Assembly: GCF_014207255.1 (NCBI RefSeq)
Contig: NZ_JACHCZ010000001.1
Coordinates: 1,913,378 to 1,977,377, forward strand
DNA from: Pseudomonas sp. JAI120
GTDB taxonomy: Bacteria > Pseudomonadota > Gammaproteobacteria > Pseudomonadales > Pseudomonadaceae
Direction of reading: 5' to 3'
DNA length: 64,000 nt
The position numbers and the translations under genes were made by a program. Numbering within the stretch: the stretch's first letter is position 1; each line of letters begins with the position of its first letter. The notes under the pieces are model-generated. The model worked only from the letters and a program-made list of their open reading frames with translations, was not told the origin of the DNA and did not search any database. This document shows, piece after piece, positions 44,677-54,493 of this stretch.

Positions 44677-46101
44677 ATGAACACTACTTTAAGTACCGCC
44701 TATAACTACAAGGTGGTCCGCCAATTCGCCATTATGACGGTGGTGTGGGGCATCGTCGGCATGGGGCTCGGGGTTTTTCTCGCCGCCCAATTGGTTTGGC
44801 CCGCGCTCAACTTCGACTTGCCCTGGACCAGCTTCGGCCGCCTGCGCCCACTGCACACCAACGCGGTGATCTTCGCGTTCGGTGGCTGTGCGCTGTTCGC
44901 CAGCTCCTTCTACTCGGTGCAGCGTACCTGCCAAACCCAGCTGTTCGCGCCGAAAATCGCCGCGTTCTGCTTCTGGGGCTGGCAGTTGGTCATTCTTTTG
45001 GCCGCAATCACCTTGCCGTTGGGTTACACCAGCTCCAAGGAATACGCCGAGCTGGAATGGCCGATCGATATCCTGATCACCATCGTCTGGGTGGCCTACG
45101 CCATTGTGTTCTTTGGCACCGTGGCCAAGCGCACCACCAAGCACATCTACGTCGGTAACTGGTTCTTCGGTGCGTTCATCATCACCGTGGCGATCCTGCA
45201 TATCGTCAACAACCTGGAAATCCCGGTCAGCCTGACCAAGTCCTACTCGCTGTATGGCGGTGCGACGGATGCCATGGTGCAGTGGTGGTATGGACATAAC
45301 GCGGTAGGCTTTTTCCTCACCGCCGGTTTCCTCGGGATGATGTACTACTTCGTGCCGAAACAGGCCGAGCGTCCGGTGTATTCCTATCGCCTGTCCATCG
45401 TGCACTTCTGGGCACTGATCACCCTGTATATCTGGGCCGGCCCTCACCACCTGCACTACACCGCGCTGCCGGACTGGGCACAGTCGCTGGGCATGGTGAT
45501 GTCGCTGGTACTGCTGGCTCCGAGCTGGGGCGGCATGATCAACGGCATGATGACCCTGTCGGGCGCCTGGCATAAGTTGCGCAGCGACCCGATCCTGCGC
45601 TTCCTCGTGGTGTCCCTGGCGTTCTACGGCATGTCGACCTTCGAAGGGCCGATGATGGCGATCAAGACCGTCAACTCGCTGTCCCACTACACCGACTGGA
45701 CCATCGGCCACGTACACGCCGGCGCCCTCGGCTGGGTAGCGATGATCTCCATCGGCGCGCTGTACCACATGATCCCGAAAGTCTTCGGTCGCGAGCAGAT
45801 GTACAGCCTCGGCCTGATCAACGCGCACTTCTGGCTGGCCACCATCGGCACCGTGCTCTACATCGCTTCGATGTGGGTCAACGGCATCGCCCAGGGCCTG
45901 ATGTGGCGTGCGATCAACGACGACGGCACCTTGACCTACTCCTTCGTCGAAACCCTGGTGGCCAGCCACCCAGGCTTCATCGTGCGGTTGGTGGGCGGTG
46001 CGGTGTTCCTCAGCGGCATGTTGCTGATGGCTTACAACACATGGCGCACCGTGCGCTCGGCACAACCTGTCGAAGCCGCCCCTGTCGCGCAGATGGCCTG
46101 A
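44677..46101 (+). CDS. ccoN: cbb3-type cytochrome c oxidase subunit I (copy 1)
   Basis: A 474-residue catalytic subunit with 12 helices. Heme ligand H60 (RPLHTNAV) and CuB ligands H207 (WWYGHNAV), H257 and H258 (WAGPHH) are present, with Tyr251 placed to form the His-Tyr cross-link. It reduces O2 to water with very high affinity. GGGGAACC precedes the ATG. No ANR box was found in the 80 bp upstream, which fits the constitutive cco1 operon of P. aeruginosa. First gene of ccoN1-O1-Q1-P1. Confidence 0.96.
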
Positions 46102-46111
46102 GGAGTCAGTG

Positions 46112-46720
46112 ATGAAACACGAAACGATTGAAAAAAACGTCGGCCTGCTGATGCTGCTCATGGTGCTCGCCGTGAGCATCGGCGGCCTGACCCAGATCGT
46201 CCCGCTGTTCTTCCAGGACGTGACCAACAAGCCGGTCGAAGGCATGAAGCCCTACACCGCGCTGCAACTGGAAGGCCGCGACATCTACATCCGTGAAGGC
46301 TGCGTACAGTGCCACTCGCAGATGATCCGTCCGTTCCGCGCCGAGACCGAGCGCTACGGCCACTACTCGGTCGCCGGTGAAAGCGTGTGGGACCACCCGT
46401 TCCTGTGGGGCTCCAAGCGTACCGGGCCAGACCTGGCACGCGTCGGCGCACGCTACTCGGACGACTGGCACCGCGCGCACTTGTACAACCCGCGCAACGT
46501 AGTGCCTGAGTCGAAAATGCCGGCCTACCCATGGTTGGTCACGGCTGCGGTCGACAACAGCCACACCGAGACCAAGTTGAAAGTGATGCGCACCCTCGGC
46601 GTGCCGTACACCGACGACGACATCAGTGCCGCCGTGGCCAGCCTCAAGGGCAAGACCGAAATGGACGCGCTGGTTTCGTACCTGCAAGTACTCGGCACTG
46701 CCATCAAGAGCAAGAGGTGA
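46112..46720 (+). CDS. ccoO: cbb3 oxidase subunit II, monoheme cytochrome c (copy 1)
   Basis: A 202-residue membrane-anchored cytochrome with one N-terminal helix and a periplasmic c-heme site [10 protein letters not shown]. Later KMPAYP supplies the axial Met. AGGAG precedes the ATG; the preceding GTG is ignored. It passes electrons from CcoP to CcoN. It starts 10 bp after ccoN1. Confidence 0.95.
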
Positions 46721-46723
46721 GCC

Positions 46724-46924
46724 ATGGGATTTGAATTCGATGCGGGCACCATCCGCGGCCTCGGCACGCTGGTGGTCGCCATCGCCTTTATCGGCCTGTC
46801 GCTGTGGGTATTCAACAACCGGCGCAACGCGGAATTCGAGGAAGCGCGCCTGCTGCCCTTCGCCGATGAACCTTCGCCATCCGACGCTCACCAAGAGCCT
46901 GCAACAAGGAGCAACCGGCCATGA
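46724..46924 (+). CDS. ccoQ: cbb3 oxidase small subunit CcoQ (copy 1)
   Basis: A 66-residue FixQ/CcoQ protein with a single helix (about 12-30) and a short charged C-terminal tail. It stabilises CcoNOP assembly. It starts 3 bp after ccoO1 and overlaps ccoP1 by 4 bp (ATGA). Confidence 0.92.
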   Translation: MGFEFDAGTIRGLGTLVVAIAFIGLSLWVFNNRRNAEFEEARLLPFADEPSPSDAHQEPATRSNRP

Positions 46925-47868
46925 CTACCTTCTGGAGTACATGGATCTGCGTACTGACCATCGGCAGCCTGATCGGCCTGACCTGGCTGTTGTTCGCCAC
47001 CCGCAAGGGCGAGACCAAGGGCAGTGTCGACCAGACCATGGGCCACGCCTTCGACGGTATCGAGGAATACGACAACCCCCTGCCCCAGTGGTGGTTCATG
47101 TTGTTCGCCGGCACCCTGGTGTTTGCCGTCGGCTACCTGATCCTCTACCCGGGCCTGGGCAACTGGAAAGGCGTGTTGCCGGGCTATGAAAACGGCTGGA
47201 CATCGGCCAAGGAGTGGGACAAGGAGATGGCCAAGGCCGACACCAAGTTCGGGCCGATCTTCGCCAAATTCTCAGCCATGCCCGTGGCAGAAGTCGCCAA
47301 AGACCCGCAAGCGCTGAAAATGGGCGGCCGCCTGTTCGCCTCCAACTGCGCGGTGTGCCACGGCTCGGATGCCAAGGGCGCATTCGGCTTTCCAAACCTG
47401 GCTGACAACATCTGGCGTTGGGGCGGTTCGGCCGAAGCGATCAAGACCACCATCATGAACGGTCGCCACGCGGCGATGCCGGCCTGGGGTGAGATACTGG
47501 GCGACGAGGGCGTGAAAAACGTCGCGGCCTATGTGCGTCACGATATCGCCAAGTTGCCATTGCCGGCCGACAGCACTGCCGACCTGGCTGCCGGCCAAGC
47601 CGCGTTCAACACCACCTGCGTGGCCTGCCACGGTCCACAAGGCCACGGCATGGAAGCCATGGGCGCGCCGAACCTGACCCTGCCTGCCGGTTACATCTAC
47701 GGCACCAGCCTCGCGCAGTTGCAGCAGACCATTCGCCACGGCCGCCAAGGCCAGATGCCAGCGCAGGAAGCGCTGCAGGGCAATGACAAAGTGCACCTGC
47801 TCGCCGCCTACGTTTACAGCCTGTCCCATAACGCTGATGGTGCAACGCCAGAAAGCCCCGCTCAGTAA
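46921..47868 (+). CDS. ccoP: cbb3 oxidase subunit III, diheme cytochrome c (copy 1)
   Basis: A 315-residue diheme cytochrome: two membrane helices (about 7-25 and 57-77), the first heme site CAVCHG (about 143-147) and the second CVACHG (about 233-237). It is the electron entry point of the oxidase. The AAGGAG before the start lies within ccoQ1. It ends before a hairpin at 47876. Confidence 0.95.
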   Translation: MTTFWSTWICVLTIGSLIGLTWLLFATRKGETKGSVDQTMGHAFDGIEEYDNPLPQWWFMLFAGTLVFAVGYLILYPGLGNWKGVLPGYENGWTSAKEWDKEMAKADTKFGPIFAKFSAMPVAEVAKDPQALKMGGRLFASNCAVCHGSDAKGAFGFPNLADNIWRWGGSAEAIKTTIMNGRHAAMPAWGEILGDEGVKNVAAYVRHDIAKLPLPADSTADLAAGQAAFNTTCVACHGPQGHGMEAMGAPNLTLPAGYIYGTSLAQLQQTIRHGRQGQMPAQEALQGNDKVHLLAAYVYSLSHNADGATPESPAQ

Positions 47869-47875
47869 CACCTGA

Positions 47876-47900
47876 CTGCCGCCCCAATTTGGGGCGGCAG
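47876..47900 (+). terminator. Hairpin at end of cco1 operon
   Basis: Perfect 11-bp stem CTGCCGCCCCA / TGGGGCGGCAG with a 3-base loop. No T run follows, so termination may be partial and cco2 could receive some cco1 read-through. Confidence 0.65.
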
Positions 47901-47914
47901 CTCTACCGCGCTAC

Positions 47915-47929
47915 GCGACCAAGTGTCGC
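47915..47929. promoter_or_regulatory. GCGAC-N5-GTCGC palindrome (RoxR/RegA-like site)
   Basis: GCGAC-CAAGT-GTCGC, followed by ACCCTT. It matches the inverted GCGNC/GNCGC half-sites of the RegA/PrrA/RoxR redox response regulators. A near copy, identical at 19 of 21 positions and differing only in the spacer, lies before ccoG at 52358. Confidence 0.5.
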
Positions 47930-48006
47930 ACCCTTCCAAAGCACACCTTTCCCCTCCTGCCATTCGGGTCTACGCTTGCTTGCACAGCGGACCGATCCTG
48001 GCGTAC

Positions 48007-48020
48007 GCGACGACAGTCGT
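48007..48020. promoter_or_regulatory. Second, weaker GCGAC/GTCGT dyad before ccoN2
   Basis: GCGAC-GACA-GTCGT: the same half-sites with a 4-base spacer and one mismatch. It is listed because it shares the promoter with the better site at 47915. Confidence 0.3.
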
Positions 48021-48120
48021 TGCGAACCCCAAAATTTCCTGTCCACTTGATCAGCTTTCGATTTCGGATTTTATCCTTACGCCAAACATGGAAAGGGCGC
48101 AGAATCTGGCGTGGAACGCA

Positions 48121-48134
48121 TTGACACAGGTCAG
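48121..48134. promoter_or_regulatory. ANR box of ccoN2
   Basis: TTGAC-ACAG-GTCAG, 8 of 10 to the palindrome TTGAT-N4-ATCAA and closer to the relaxed TTGAY-N4-RTCAA form. Its centre is about 91 bp from the ccoN2 ATG, leaving room for a -10 and leader. Confidence 0.6.
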
Positions 48135-48218
48135 CCTTGCGTTGCAATGGCCCCTTGCTTTCTACATACTTGCGGCCGAATTTTACCTATAAAAAAACCT
48201 AAACCGTGGAACCTTAGA

Positions 48219-49661
48219 ATGAGCACAGCAATCAGTCCGACTGCTTATAACTATAAGGTAGTCCGCCAGTTCGCCATCATGACGGTGGTCTGGGGGATCC
48301 TTGGCATGGGGCTCGGGGTGTTCATCGCCTCGCAACTGGTTTGGCCGGAATTGAATTTCGGCTTGCCATGGACAACCTTCGGCCGCCTGCGCCCGCTGCA
48401 CACCAACCTGGTGATTTTCGCCTTCGGCGGATGTGCATTGTTTGCCACCTCCTACTATGTCGTGCAGCGAACCTGCCAGACGCGACTCATCTCCGACAGC
48501 CTTGCAGCCTTCACCTTCTGGGGTTGGCAAGCGGTCATCGTCGGCGCCATCGTCACCTTGCCGCTGGGCTACACCACCACCAAGGAATACGCCGAGCTGG
48601 AATGGCCGATCGCGATTTTGCTCGCCATCGTCTGGGTGACCTACGCGGTGGTGTTCTTCGGCACCATCGTCAAGCGCAACACCAAGCACATCTACGTGGG
48701 TAACTGGTTCTACGGTGCCTTCATCCTGGTGACGGCGATGCTGCACATCGTCAACCATGCCTCGTTGCCGGTCAGCCTGTTCAAGTCCTACTCGGCCTAC
48801 GCCGGGGCAACGGACGCGATGATCCAGTGGTGGTACGGCCACAACGCGGTGGGTTTCTTCCTCACCACCGGTTTCCTGGGGATGATGTACTACTTCGTGC
48901 CGAAACAGGCCGAACGTCCTATTTACTCCTACCGCCTGTCCATCGTGCACTTCTGGGCGCTGATCACCCTCTACATCTGGGCCGGTCCTCACCACCTGCA
49001 CTACACCGCGCTGCCGGACTGGGCGCAGTCCCTGGGCATGGCGATGTCGATCATCCTGCTGGCCCCGAGCTGGGGCGGCATGATCAACGGCATGATGACG
49101 CTGTCGGGGGCCTGGCATAAGCTGCGCACCGATCCGATCCTGCGCTTCCTCGTGGTGTCCCTGGCGTTCTACGGCATGTCGACCTTCGAAGGGCCGATGA
49201 TGGCAATCAAGACCGTCAACTCGCTGTCCCACTACACCGACTGGACCATCGGCCACGTACACGCCGGCGCCCTCGGCTGGGTAGCGATGATCTCCATCGG
49301 CGCGCTGTACCACATGATCCCCAAACTGTTCGGCCGCGTGCAGATGCACAGCGTCGGGCTGATCAACGCGCACTTCTGGCTGGCCACTATCGGTACCGTG
49401 CTCTACATCGCCTCGATGTGGGTCAACGGCATCACCCAGGGCCTGATGTGGCGTGCAATCAACGATGACGGCACCCTCACCTACTCCTTCGTCGAAGCGC
49501 TGCAAGCCAGCCACCCTGGCTTCATCGTCCGCGCCATTGGTGGTGCGTTCTTTGCCAGCGGCATGCTGTTAATGGCCTACAACGTCTGGCGCACCGTGCG
49601 TGCCTCGGACCCGGCAGAAGCCGAAGCCGCCGCCAAGATCGCCGTTGTGGGAGCCCACTGA
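48219..49661 (+). CDS. ccoN: cbb3-type cytochrome c oxidase subunit I (copy 2)
   Basis: A 480-residue paralogue of the product at 44677, with the same His ligands ([20 protein letters not shown]). The N-terminus begins [13 protein letters not shown] and is six residues longer overall. Its promoter has an ANR box, so it is the low-oxygen-induced copy. About 190 bp (49134-49321) are identical to ccoN1 except for one base, a sign of gene conversion. Its stop overlaps the ccoO2 start (TGATG). Confidence 0.96.
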   Translation: MSTAISPTAYNYKVVRQFAIMTVVWGILGMGLGVFIASQLVWPELNFGLPWTTFGRLRPLHTNLVIFAFGGCALFATSYYVVQRTCQTRLISDSLAAFTFWGWQAVIVGAIVTLPLGYTTTKEYAELEWPIAILLAIVWVTYAVVFFGTIVKRNTKHIYVGNWFYGAFILVTAMLHIVNHASLPVSLFKSYSAYAGATDAMIQWWYGHNAVGFFLTTGFLGMMYYFVPKQAERPIYSYRLSIVHFWALITLYIWAGPHHLHYTALPDWAQSLGMAMSIILLAPSWGGMINGMMTLSGAWHKLRTDPILRFLVVSLAFYGMSTFEGPMMAIKTVNSLSHYTDWTIGHVHAGALGWVAMISIGALYHMIPKLFGRVQMHSVGLINAHFWLATIGTVLYIASMWVNGITQGLMWRAINDDGTLTYSFVEALQASHPGFIVRAIGGAFFASGMLLMAYNVWRTVRASDPAEAEAAAKIAVVGAH

Positions 49662-50269
49662 TGAAGCATGAAGTAGTCGAGAAGAATATCGGCCTGCTGG
49701 CCTTCTTCATGGTCATCGCCGTGAGCATCGGCGGCCTGACCCAGATCGTTCCGCTGTTTTTCCAGGACGTGACCAACAAGCCGGTCGAAGGCATGAAGCC
49801 GCGCACTGCCCTTGAACTGGAAGGCCGCGACGTCTACATCGCCAACGGTTGTGTCGGCTGCCACTCGCAGATGATCCGCCCGTTCCGCGCCGAAACCGAA
49901 CGCTACGGCCACTACTCGGTCGCCGGTGAAAGCGTGTGGGACCACCCGTTCCTGTGGGGTTCCAAGCGCACCGGCCCGGACCTGGCGCGTGTTGGCGGGC
50001 GTTACTCCGATGACTGGCAGCGTGCGCACCTGTACAACCCGCGCAACGTGGTGCCTGAGTCGAAAATGCCGGCGTACCCGTTCCTCGTGGAAAACAAGCT
50101 CGACGGCAAGGACACCGCGAAGAAGATGGAAGTCTTGCGCACCCTGGGCGTGCCCTACACCGACGAAGACATCGCCGGTGCAGCCGCAGCCGTGAAGGGC
50201 AAGACCGAAATGGACGCATTGGTGGCCTACCTGCAAGGCCTGGGCACCATCATCAAAAGCAAACGGTGA
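49661..50269 (+). CDS. ccoO: cbb3 oxidase subunit II (copy 2)
   Basis: A 202-residue monoheme cytochrome with the site [10 protein letters not shown], one N-terminal membrane helix and the axial Met in KMPAYP. It starts within the ccoN2 stop. It differs from copy 1 mainly in the C-terminal third ([15 protein letters not shown]). Confidence 0.95.
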   Translation: MKHEVVEKNIGLLAFFMVIAVSIGGLTQIVPLFFQDVTNKPVEGMKPRTALELEGRDVYIANGCVGCHSQMIRPFRAETERYGHYSVAGESVWDHPFLWGSKRTGPDLARVGGRYSDDWQRAHLYNPRNVVPESKMPAYPFLVENKLDGKDTAKKMEVLRTLGVPYTDEDIAGAAAAVKGKTEMDALVAYLQGLGTIIKSKR

Positions 50270-50275
50270 TTCTTC

Positions 50276-50461
50276 ATGGATATCGGGATGATTCGAGGCC
50301 TGGGCACCGTTGTGGTGATGGTGGCCTTTATTGGCCTGGCGCTGTGGGTGTTCAGTCCCCGGCGCAAGTCGGAGTTTGACGACGCGACCATGTTGCCCTT
50401 TGCGGATGATCCCGAAGCCATCAAGCACGTCGAGCAAGCTTCTAGGAGTAACAAAGAATGA
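50276..50461 (+). CDS. ccoQ: cbb3 oxidase small subunit CcoQ (copy 2)
   Basis: A 61-residue single-helix FixQ-type protein ([20 protein letters not shown]). It starts 6 bp after ccoO2 and overlaps ccoP2 by 4 bp. Confidence 0.92.
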   Translation: MDIGMIRGLGTVVVMVAFIGLALWVFSPRRKSEFDDATMLPFADDPEAIKHVEQASRSNKE

Positions 50462-51435
50462 CTACGTTCTGGAGTCTGTACGTCACAGTCCTGAGCCTGG
50501 GTACCATCTTCGCCTTGACCTGGCTGCTGCTGTCGACCCGCAAGGGCCAGCGCGCCGAGCAGACCGACGAGACCGTCGGCCACTCGTTCGACGGCATCGA
50601 GGAGTATGACAACCCGCTGCCCAAATGGTGGTTCATGCTGTTCGTCGGCACCATCATCTTCGCCCTTGGCTACCTGGTGCTGTACCCCGGCCTGGGCAAT
50701 TGGAAAGGCCTGCTGCCGGGCTACAACTACCTCGACAACGACAAGCAAACCCCGTTCGCCAACGGCCAGACCGGCTGGACCGGCGTGCACGAATGGGAAA
50801 AGGAAATGGCCAGGTCGGACGCCAAGTTCGGGCCGATCTTCGCCAAATTTGCGTCGATGCCGATTGAAGACGTCGCCAAGGACCCGCAAGCCTTGAAGAT
50901 GGGCGGTCGTCTGTTCGCCTCCAACTGCTCGGTGTGCCACGGCTCCGACGCCAAGGGCGCCTACGGTTTCCCCAACTTGACCGACGCCGATTGGCGCTGG
51001 GGTGGCGAGCCTGCCACCATCAAGGAAACCATCATGAAAGGTCGCCATGCGGTCATGCCGGCCTGGCTGGACATCCTCAAGGAGCAAGGCGTCAGCGACG
51101 TTGCCGCGTTCGTCGTCACCAACCTCGACGGCCGCAAGCTGCCGGAAGGCGTCAAGGCTGATGTAGCCAACGGCGAAAAGCTCTTCGCCGCCAACTGCGT
51201 GGCTTGCCACGGCCCGGCCGGCAAAGGCACTCCCGCCATGGGCGCGCCAGACCTGACACACCCGGGTGCATTCATCTACGGTTCGAGCTTCGCCCAACTG
51301 CAACAGACCATCCGTTGGGGTCGCCAGGGCCAAATGCCTGCGCAGGAACAACTGCAAGGCAACGACAAGGTGCACTTGCTCGCGGCGTATGTTTACAGCT
51401 TGTCCCATGGGGATAAGAAGGCTGACGAGCAGTAA
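50458..51435 (+). CDS. ccoP: cbb3 oxidase subunit III (copy 2)
   Basis: A 325-residue diheme cytochrome with heme sites CSVCHG and CVACHG and two membrane helices. Compared with copy 1 it has an insertion ([18 protein letters not shown]) after the second helix, in the periplasmic linker. It is followed by a strong terminator. Confidence 0.95.
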   Translation: MTTFWSLYVTVLSLGTIFALTWLLLSTRKGQRAEQTDETVGHSFDGIEEYDNPLPKWWFMLFVGTIIFALGYLVLYPGLGNWKGLLPGYNYLDNDKQTPFANGQTGWTGVHEWEKEMARSDAKFGPIFAKFASMPIEDVAKDPQALKMGGRLFASNCSVCHGSDAKGAYGFPNLTDADWRWGGEPATIKETIMKGRHAVMPAWLDILKEQGVSDVAAFVVTNLDGRKLPEGVKADVANGEKLFAANCVACHGPAGKGTPAMGAPDLTHPGAFIYGSSFAQLQQTIRWGRQGQMPAQEQLQGNDKVHLLAAYVYSLSHGDKKADEQ

Positions 51436-51453
51436 GGCTCTCGGAAACAAAAG

Positions 51454-51485
51454 AGCCCCGCCCAGCGAAAGCTGGCGGGGCTTTT
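51454..51485 (+). terminator. Intrinsic terminator of cco2 operon
   Basis: Stem AGCCCCGCCCAGC / GCTGGCGGGGCT with a GAAA loop and a T run of five. It is a strong rho-independent terminator. Confidence 0.93.
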
Positions 51486-51611
51486 TCGTTTCCAATGCAG
51501 TGACAGTTCGCATGGGAAAAGCACGTTGACCGCTTGTAGCTTTAAGCTTGTGGCTAGCAAAGGTGAAGTAGTAACGTAACTACATTCAGCCCACTCCAGG
51601 GGAGGCGCACC

Positions 51612-51866
51612 ATGACTTTCACCACCATTTCCAGCCGCGAATTCAATCAAGACACAAGCGGTGCCAAAAAAGCCGCTCGCCAAGGCCCGGTTTTTATCAC
51701 CGATCGCGGCAAGCCTGCCCATGTACTGCTAAGCATTGAGGACTACCAAAAGCTGACAGGTCTCAATGCCAACATCGTTGACCTGCTGGTGATGCCGGAA
51801 GCGGCCGATATCGACTTTGAAACCGAACGTGCCGTGATCACTCATCGACCCGTGGACCTCTCTTGA
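51612..51866 (+). CDS. Type II antitoxin, Phd/YefM family
   Basis: An 84-residue antitoxin. The N-terminal DNA-binding part (TTISSREFNQDTSGAKKAA) and RGKPAHVLLSIEDYQKL are family hallmarks; the C-terminal segment from about 50 (NIVDLLVMPEAADIDFE) would wrap the toxin. GGGGAGG lies upstream of the ATG. Its stop overlaps the toxin start by 1 base (TGATG). It is expected to repress its own promoter together with the toxin. Confidence 0.92.
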   Translation: MTFTTISSREFNQDTSGAKKAARQGPVFITDRGKPAHVLLSIEDYQKLTGLNANIVDLLVMPEAADIDFETERAVITHRPVDLS

Positions 51867-52276
51867 TGTATCTACTCGACACCAACGTAATCTCTGAACT
51901 GCGTAAACCCCAGGCTGATGCGAACGTGGTCGCCTGGGCCAAAAGTGTCATCGCACCGCGTATGTTTATCTCGGCAATCACCCTTAAAGAATTGGAAACC
52001 GGGGTCTTGCGCATTGAGCGGCGAGACCCGGCTCAGGGGAAGGTGTTGCGAACCTGGCTCAAGCGTCATGTGATGCCGGCCTTTGATGCCAGAATCCTAC
52101 CCGTCGATGCTGCAGTCGCGTTGCGTTGCGCACACTTGCATGTGCCGGACCGAGCCAATGAAAGTGATGCATTAATTGCCGCGACCGCGCTGGTGCATGG
52201 GCTCACGGTTGTCACGCGCAACGTCAGCGACTTCAAATCCAGCGGTGTTCCACTGATCAATCCTTGGAACGAATGA
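51866..52276 (+). CDS. Type II toxin, PIN-domain ribonuclease (VapC-like)
   Basis: A 136-residue PIN nuclease. The acidic active-site residues are in LLDTNVISEL (Asp near residue 5), the KELETG block (Glu near 41) and NESDALIAATA (Asp near 95), with a final Asn/Asp in TRNVSDF. Such toxins cut tRNA or other RNA when released from the antitoxin. With the Phd-type partner it forms a module inserted between the cco2 operon and ccoG. Confidence 0.92.
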   Translation: MYLLDTNVISELRKPQADANVVAWAKSVIAPRMFISAITLKELETGVLRIERRDPAQGKVLRTWLKRHVMPAFDARILPVDAAVALRCAHLHVPDRANESDALIAATALVHGLTVVTRNVSDFKSSGVPLINPWNE

Positions 52277-52316
52277 CCGCCTCCCCCACGAAAACCGTCC
52301 ATACTTCACAAGTCAA

Positions 52317-52330
52317 TTGATCCAGATCAC
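52317..52330. promoter_or_regulatory. ANR box upstream of ccoG
   Basis: TTGAT-CCAG-ATCAC, 9 of 10 to the FNR/ANR palindrome, about 150 bp before the ccoG start. A second dyad, ATCAATTGAT (52338-52347), follows. The leader to ccoG is long, so the exact promoter is uncertain. Confidence 0.7.
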
Positions 52331-52357
52331 GTACACCATCAATTGATTTCCCCCAAT

Positions 52358-52372
52358 GCGACCAAAGGTCGC
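52358..52372. promoter_or_regulatory. GCGAC-N5-GTCGC palindrome before ccoG (RoxR/RegA-like site)
   Basis: GCGAC-CAAAG-GTCGC, a near copy of the element before ccoN2 (47915) including the trailing ACCCTT. It can also pair as a 6-bp hairpin (GCGACC/GGTCGC). Confidence 0.5.
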
Positions 52373-52483
52373 ACCCTTTGAGCGCCAGCGGGGGCGTATC
52401 ATTACGCCACTGCAACACCCTTAATTTGACCCCGGTTGGCACGTACTGGCCGAGGCAAATCTCCACCGCCGTGGGATGCAATG

Positions 52484-53911
52484 ATGACCAACCAGATACC
52501 GGTACATGACGTTACCCCGCCTGCCAAAATCTCGAATAGCCCTGAAGGTAAGAGCGTCGACCTCTACGCGTCGCGAGAGAAAATCTACACCCGTGCCTTC
52601 ACCGGCCTGTTCCGCAACCTGCGCATGCTCGGCGGCGCCGGCCTGTTCCTGCTCTACTTCGGCACGGTGTGGCTGAACTGGGGTGGCCACCAGGCGGTAT
52701 GGTGGAACCTGCCGGAACGTAAATTCTTTATTTTTGGCGCGACCTTCTGGCCCCAGGATTTCATCCTGCTCTCGGGCATCCTGATCGTCTCGGCGTTTGG
52801 CCTGTTCTTTATCACCGTGTACGCCGGCCGCGTGTGGTGCGGTTATACCTGCCCGCAAAGCGTGTGGACGTGGATCTTCATGTGGTGCGAGAAGGTCACC
52901 GAAGGTGATCGCAACCAGCGCATCAAGCTGGACAAGGCGCCGATGGGAGCCAACAAGTTCCTGCGCAAATTCAGCAAGCACACGCTGTGGCTGCTGATCG
53001 GCTTTGCCACCGGCATGACCTTCGTCGGCTACTTCTCGCCGATCCGCGAGTTGGTGTTCGACTTCTTCACCGGCCAGGCCGATGGCTGGTCGTATTTCTG
53101 GGTCGGCTTCTTCACCCTCGCCACCTATGGCAACGCCGGCTGGCTGCGCGAACAGGTGTGCATCTACATGTGCCCGTACGCACGCTTCCAGAGCGTGATG
53201 TTCGACAAGGACACCCTGATCGTCTCCTACGATCCACGCCGTGGCGAAGTGCGTGGCCCGCGTAAAAAAGGTGCCGATTACAAGGCCCAGGGCCTGGGCG
53301 ACTGCATCGACTGTACGATGTGCGTACAGGTATGCCCCACCGGTATCGACATCCGCGACGGCCTGCAAATCGAGTGCATCGGTTGCGCCGCCTGTATCGA
53401 CGCATGCGATAACATCATGGACAAGATGGAGTACCCGCGCGGCCTGATCAGCTACACCACCGAGCACAACCTGTCAGGGCAGAAAACCCACAAGTTGCGC
53501 CCACGCCTGATCGGTTATGCCTTGGTGTTGCTGACGATGATGAGCCTGTTGGCCGGGGCGTTCTTCATGCGTTCGCTGGTGGGCTTCGACGTGAGCAAGG
53601 ACCGCGTGCTGTACCGCGAAAACGCCGAAGGGCGCATCGAAAACGTCTACAGCCTGAAGATCATGAACAAGGACCAGCGCGATCACACCTACGTGCTCGA
53701 CGCTGCCGGCCTGCCCGACCTCAAGCTGCAAGGCCGACGTGAAATCAAAGTGGCGGCCGGCGACATCGTCAGCATGCCGGTGGAACTGTCGAGTTCGCCC
53801 GAGCAACTGCCGTCGAGTACCAACGAGGTGACGTTCATCCTCAAGGATGCCGATGACACCAGCATCCATATTGAAGCCAAGAGCCGATTCATCGGCCCCC
53901 AGGTTCGTTAA
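52484..53911 (+). CDS. ccoG: cbb3 oxidase assembly protein CcoG (FixG), iron-sulfur membrane protein
   Basis: A 475-residue protein: about five membrane helices, two ferredoxin-type 4Fe-4S motifs (CIDCTMCVQVCP and CIGCAACIDACD), CGYTCPQSVW and CMCP-like Cys in the membrane part, and a periplasmic immunoglobulin-like C-terminal domain. CcoG reduces Cu(II) for cbb3 assembly. Start taken at the second of two adjacent ATGs; GGGA lies 7 bases upstream. It begins the ccoG-H-I-S unit, with an ANR box and RegA-like site upstream. Confidence 0.94.
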   Translation: MTNQIPVHDVTPPAKISNSPEGKSVDLYASREKIYTRAFTGLFRNLRMLGGAGLFLLYFGTVWLNWGGHQAVWWNLPERKFFIFGATFWPQDFILLSGILIVSAFGLFFITVYAGRVWCGYTCPQSVWTWIFMWCEKVTEGDRNQRIKLDKAPMGANKFLRKFSKHTLWLLIGFATGMTFVGYFSPIRELVFDFFTGQADGWSYFWVGFFTLATYGNAGWLREQVCIYMCPYARFQSVMFDKDTLIVSYDPRRGEVRGPRKKGADYKAQGLGDCIDCTMCVQVCPTGIDIRDGLQIECIGCAACIDACDNIMDKMEYPRGLISYTTEHNLSGQKTHKLRPRLIGYALVLLTMMSLLAGAFFMRSLVGFDVSKDRVLYRENAEGRIENVYSLKIMNKDQRDHTYVLDAAGLPDLKLQGRREIKVAAGDIVSMPVELSSSPEQLPSSTNEVTFILKDADDTSIHIEAKSRFIGPQVR

Positions 53912-53945
53912 TAAATAGAAAGCTTCGTTAATAGAGAGCAGAACA

Positions 53946-54485
53946 ATGCCCCAAGCCACTGCCGCAAGCCCTTGGTACAAGCACCTCTGGCCCTGGATCA
54001 TCATTGGGATTCTGGCCTGCTCGGTGACCTTGACCTTGTCCATGGTGACCATCGCGGTGAACAACCCGGACAACCTGGTCAACGACAACTACTACGAGGC
54101 CGGCAAAGGCATCAACCGCTCCCTGGACCGCGAACGGCTGGCCCAGACCCTGCAACTGCGCGCCAAGCTGCACCTGGATGAGCTGACCGGTGAAGTCGAG
54201 TTGCAACTCACCGGCTACAGCAACCCGAACACCCTGGAACTGAACCTTATTTCCCCGACCCAGCCAGAGAAGGATCGCAAGATCAACCTGACCCGCAGCG
54301 ACAGCGAACCGGGCCGCTACATCGGCCAGGTCACCGACAAGGTCGAAGGTCGCCGCTTCGTGGAATTGCTGGGCGTGGAAGGTGACAAGACCTGGCGCCT
54401 GTTCGAGGAAGAAGAAGTCAGCCACGACAAGGACTTGCTGCTGGGTGATGAACCGTTGCAGGGTGCTGAAGACCTGAAAAAATAG
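53946..54485 (+). CDS. ccoH: FixH/CcoH family protein
   Basis: A 179-residue protein with one N-terminal membrane helix (about 15-38), the NNYYEAGKGINRSLDRERLA motif of FixH and a periplasmic beta domain. It is needed for stable assembly of CcoN with the cytochrome subunits. It lies between ccoG (34 bp) and ccoI (8 bp). Confidence 0.92.
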   Translation: MPQATAASPWYKHLWPWIIIGILACSVTLTLSMVTIAVNNPDNLVNDNYYEAGKGINRSLDRERLAQTLQLRAKLHLDELTGEVELQLTGYSNPNTLELNLISPTQPEKDRKINLTRSDSEPGRYIGQVTDKVEGRRFVELLGVEGDKTWRLFEEEEVSHDKDLLLGDEPLQGAEDLKK

Positions 54486-54493
54486 CAGCGCTC

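Larger units (their letters stand above)
47869..48218. other. Intergenic regulatory region between the two cco operons
   Basis: 350 bp. In order it holds a hairpin ending cco1, a GCGAC-N5-GTCGC palindrome, a second looser one, and an ANR box 85-98 bp before the ccoN2 ATG, with TACATA (48163-48168) as a reasonable -10 element. No gene seen. Confidence 0.7.

Noticed and set aside
44689..46245. A 518-codon minus-strand frame opposite ccoN1 and ccoO1, and a similar one opposite ccoN2.
   Set aside because: They mirror two unmistakable oxidase genes and are products of codon bias; no start signal or family match.
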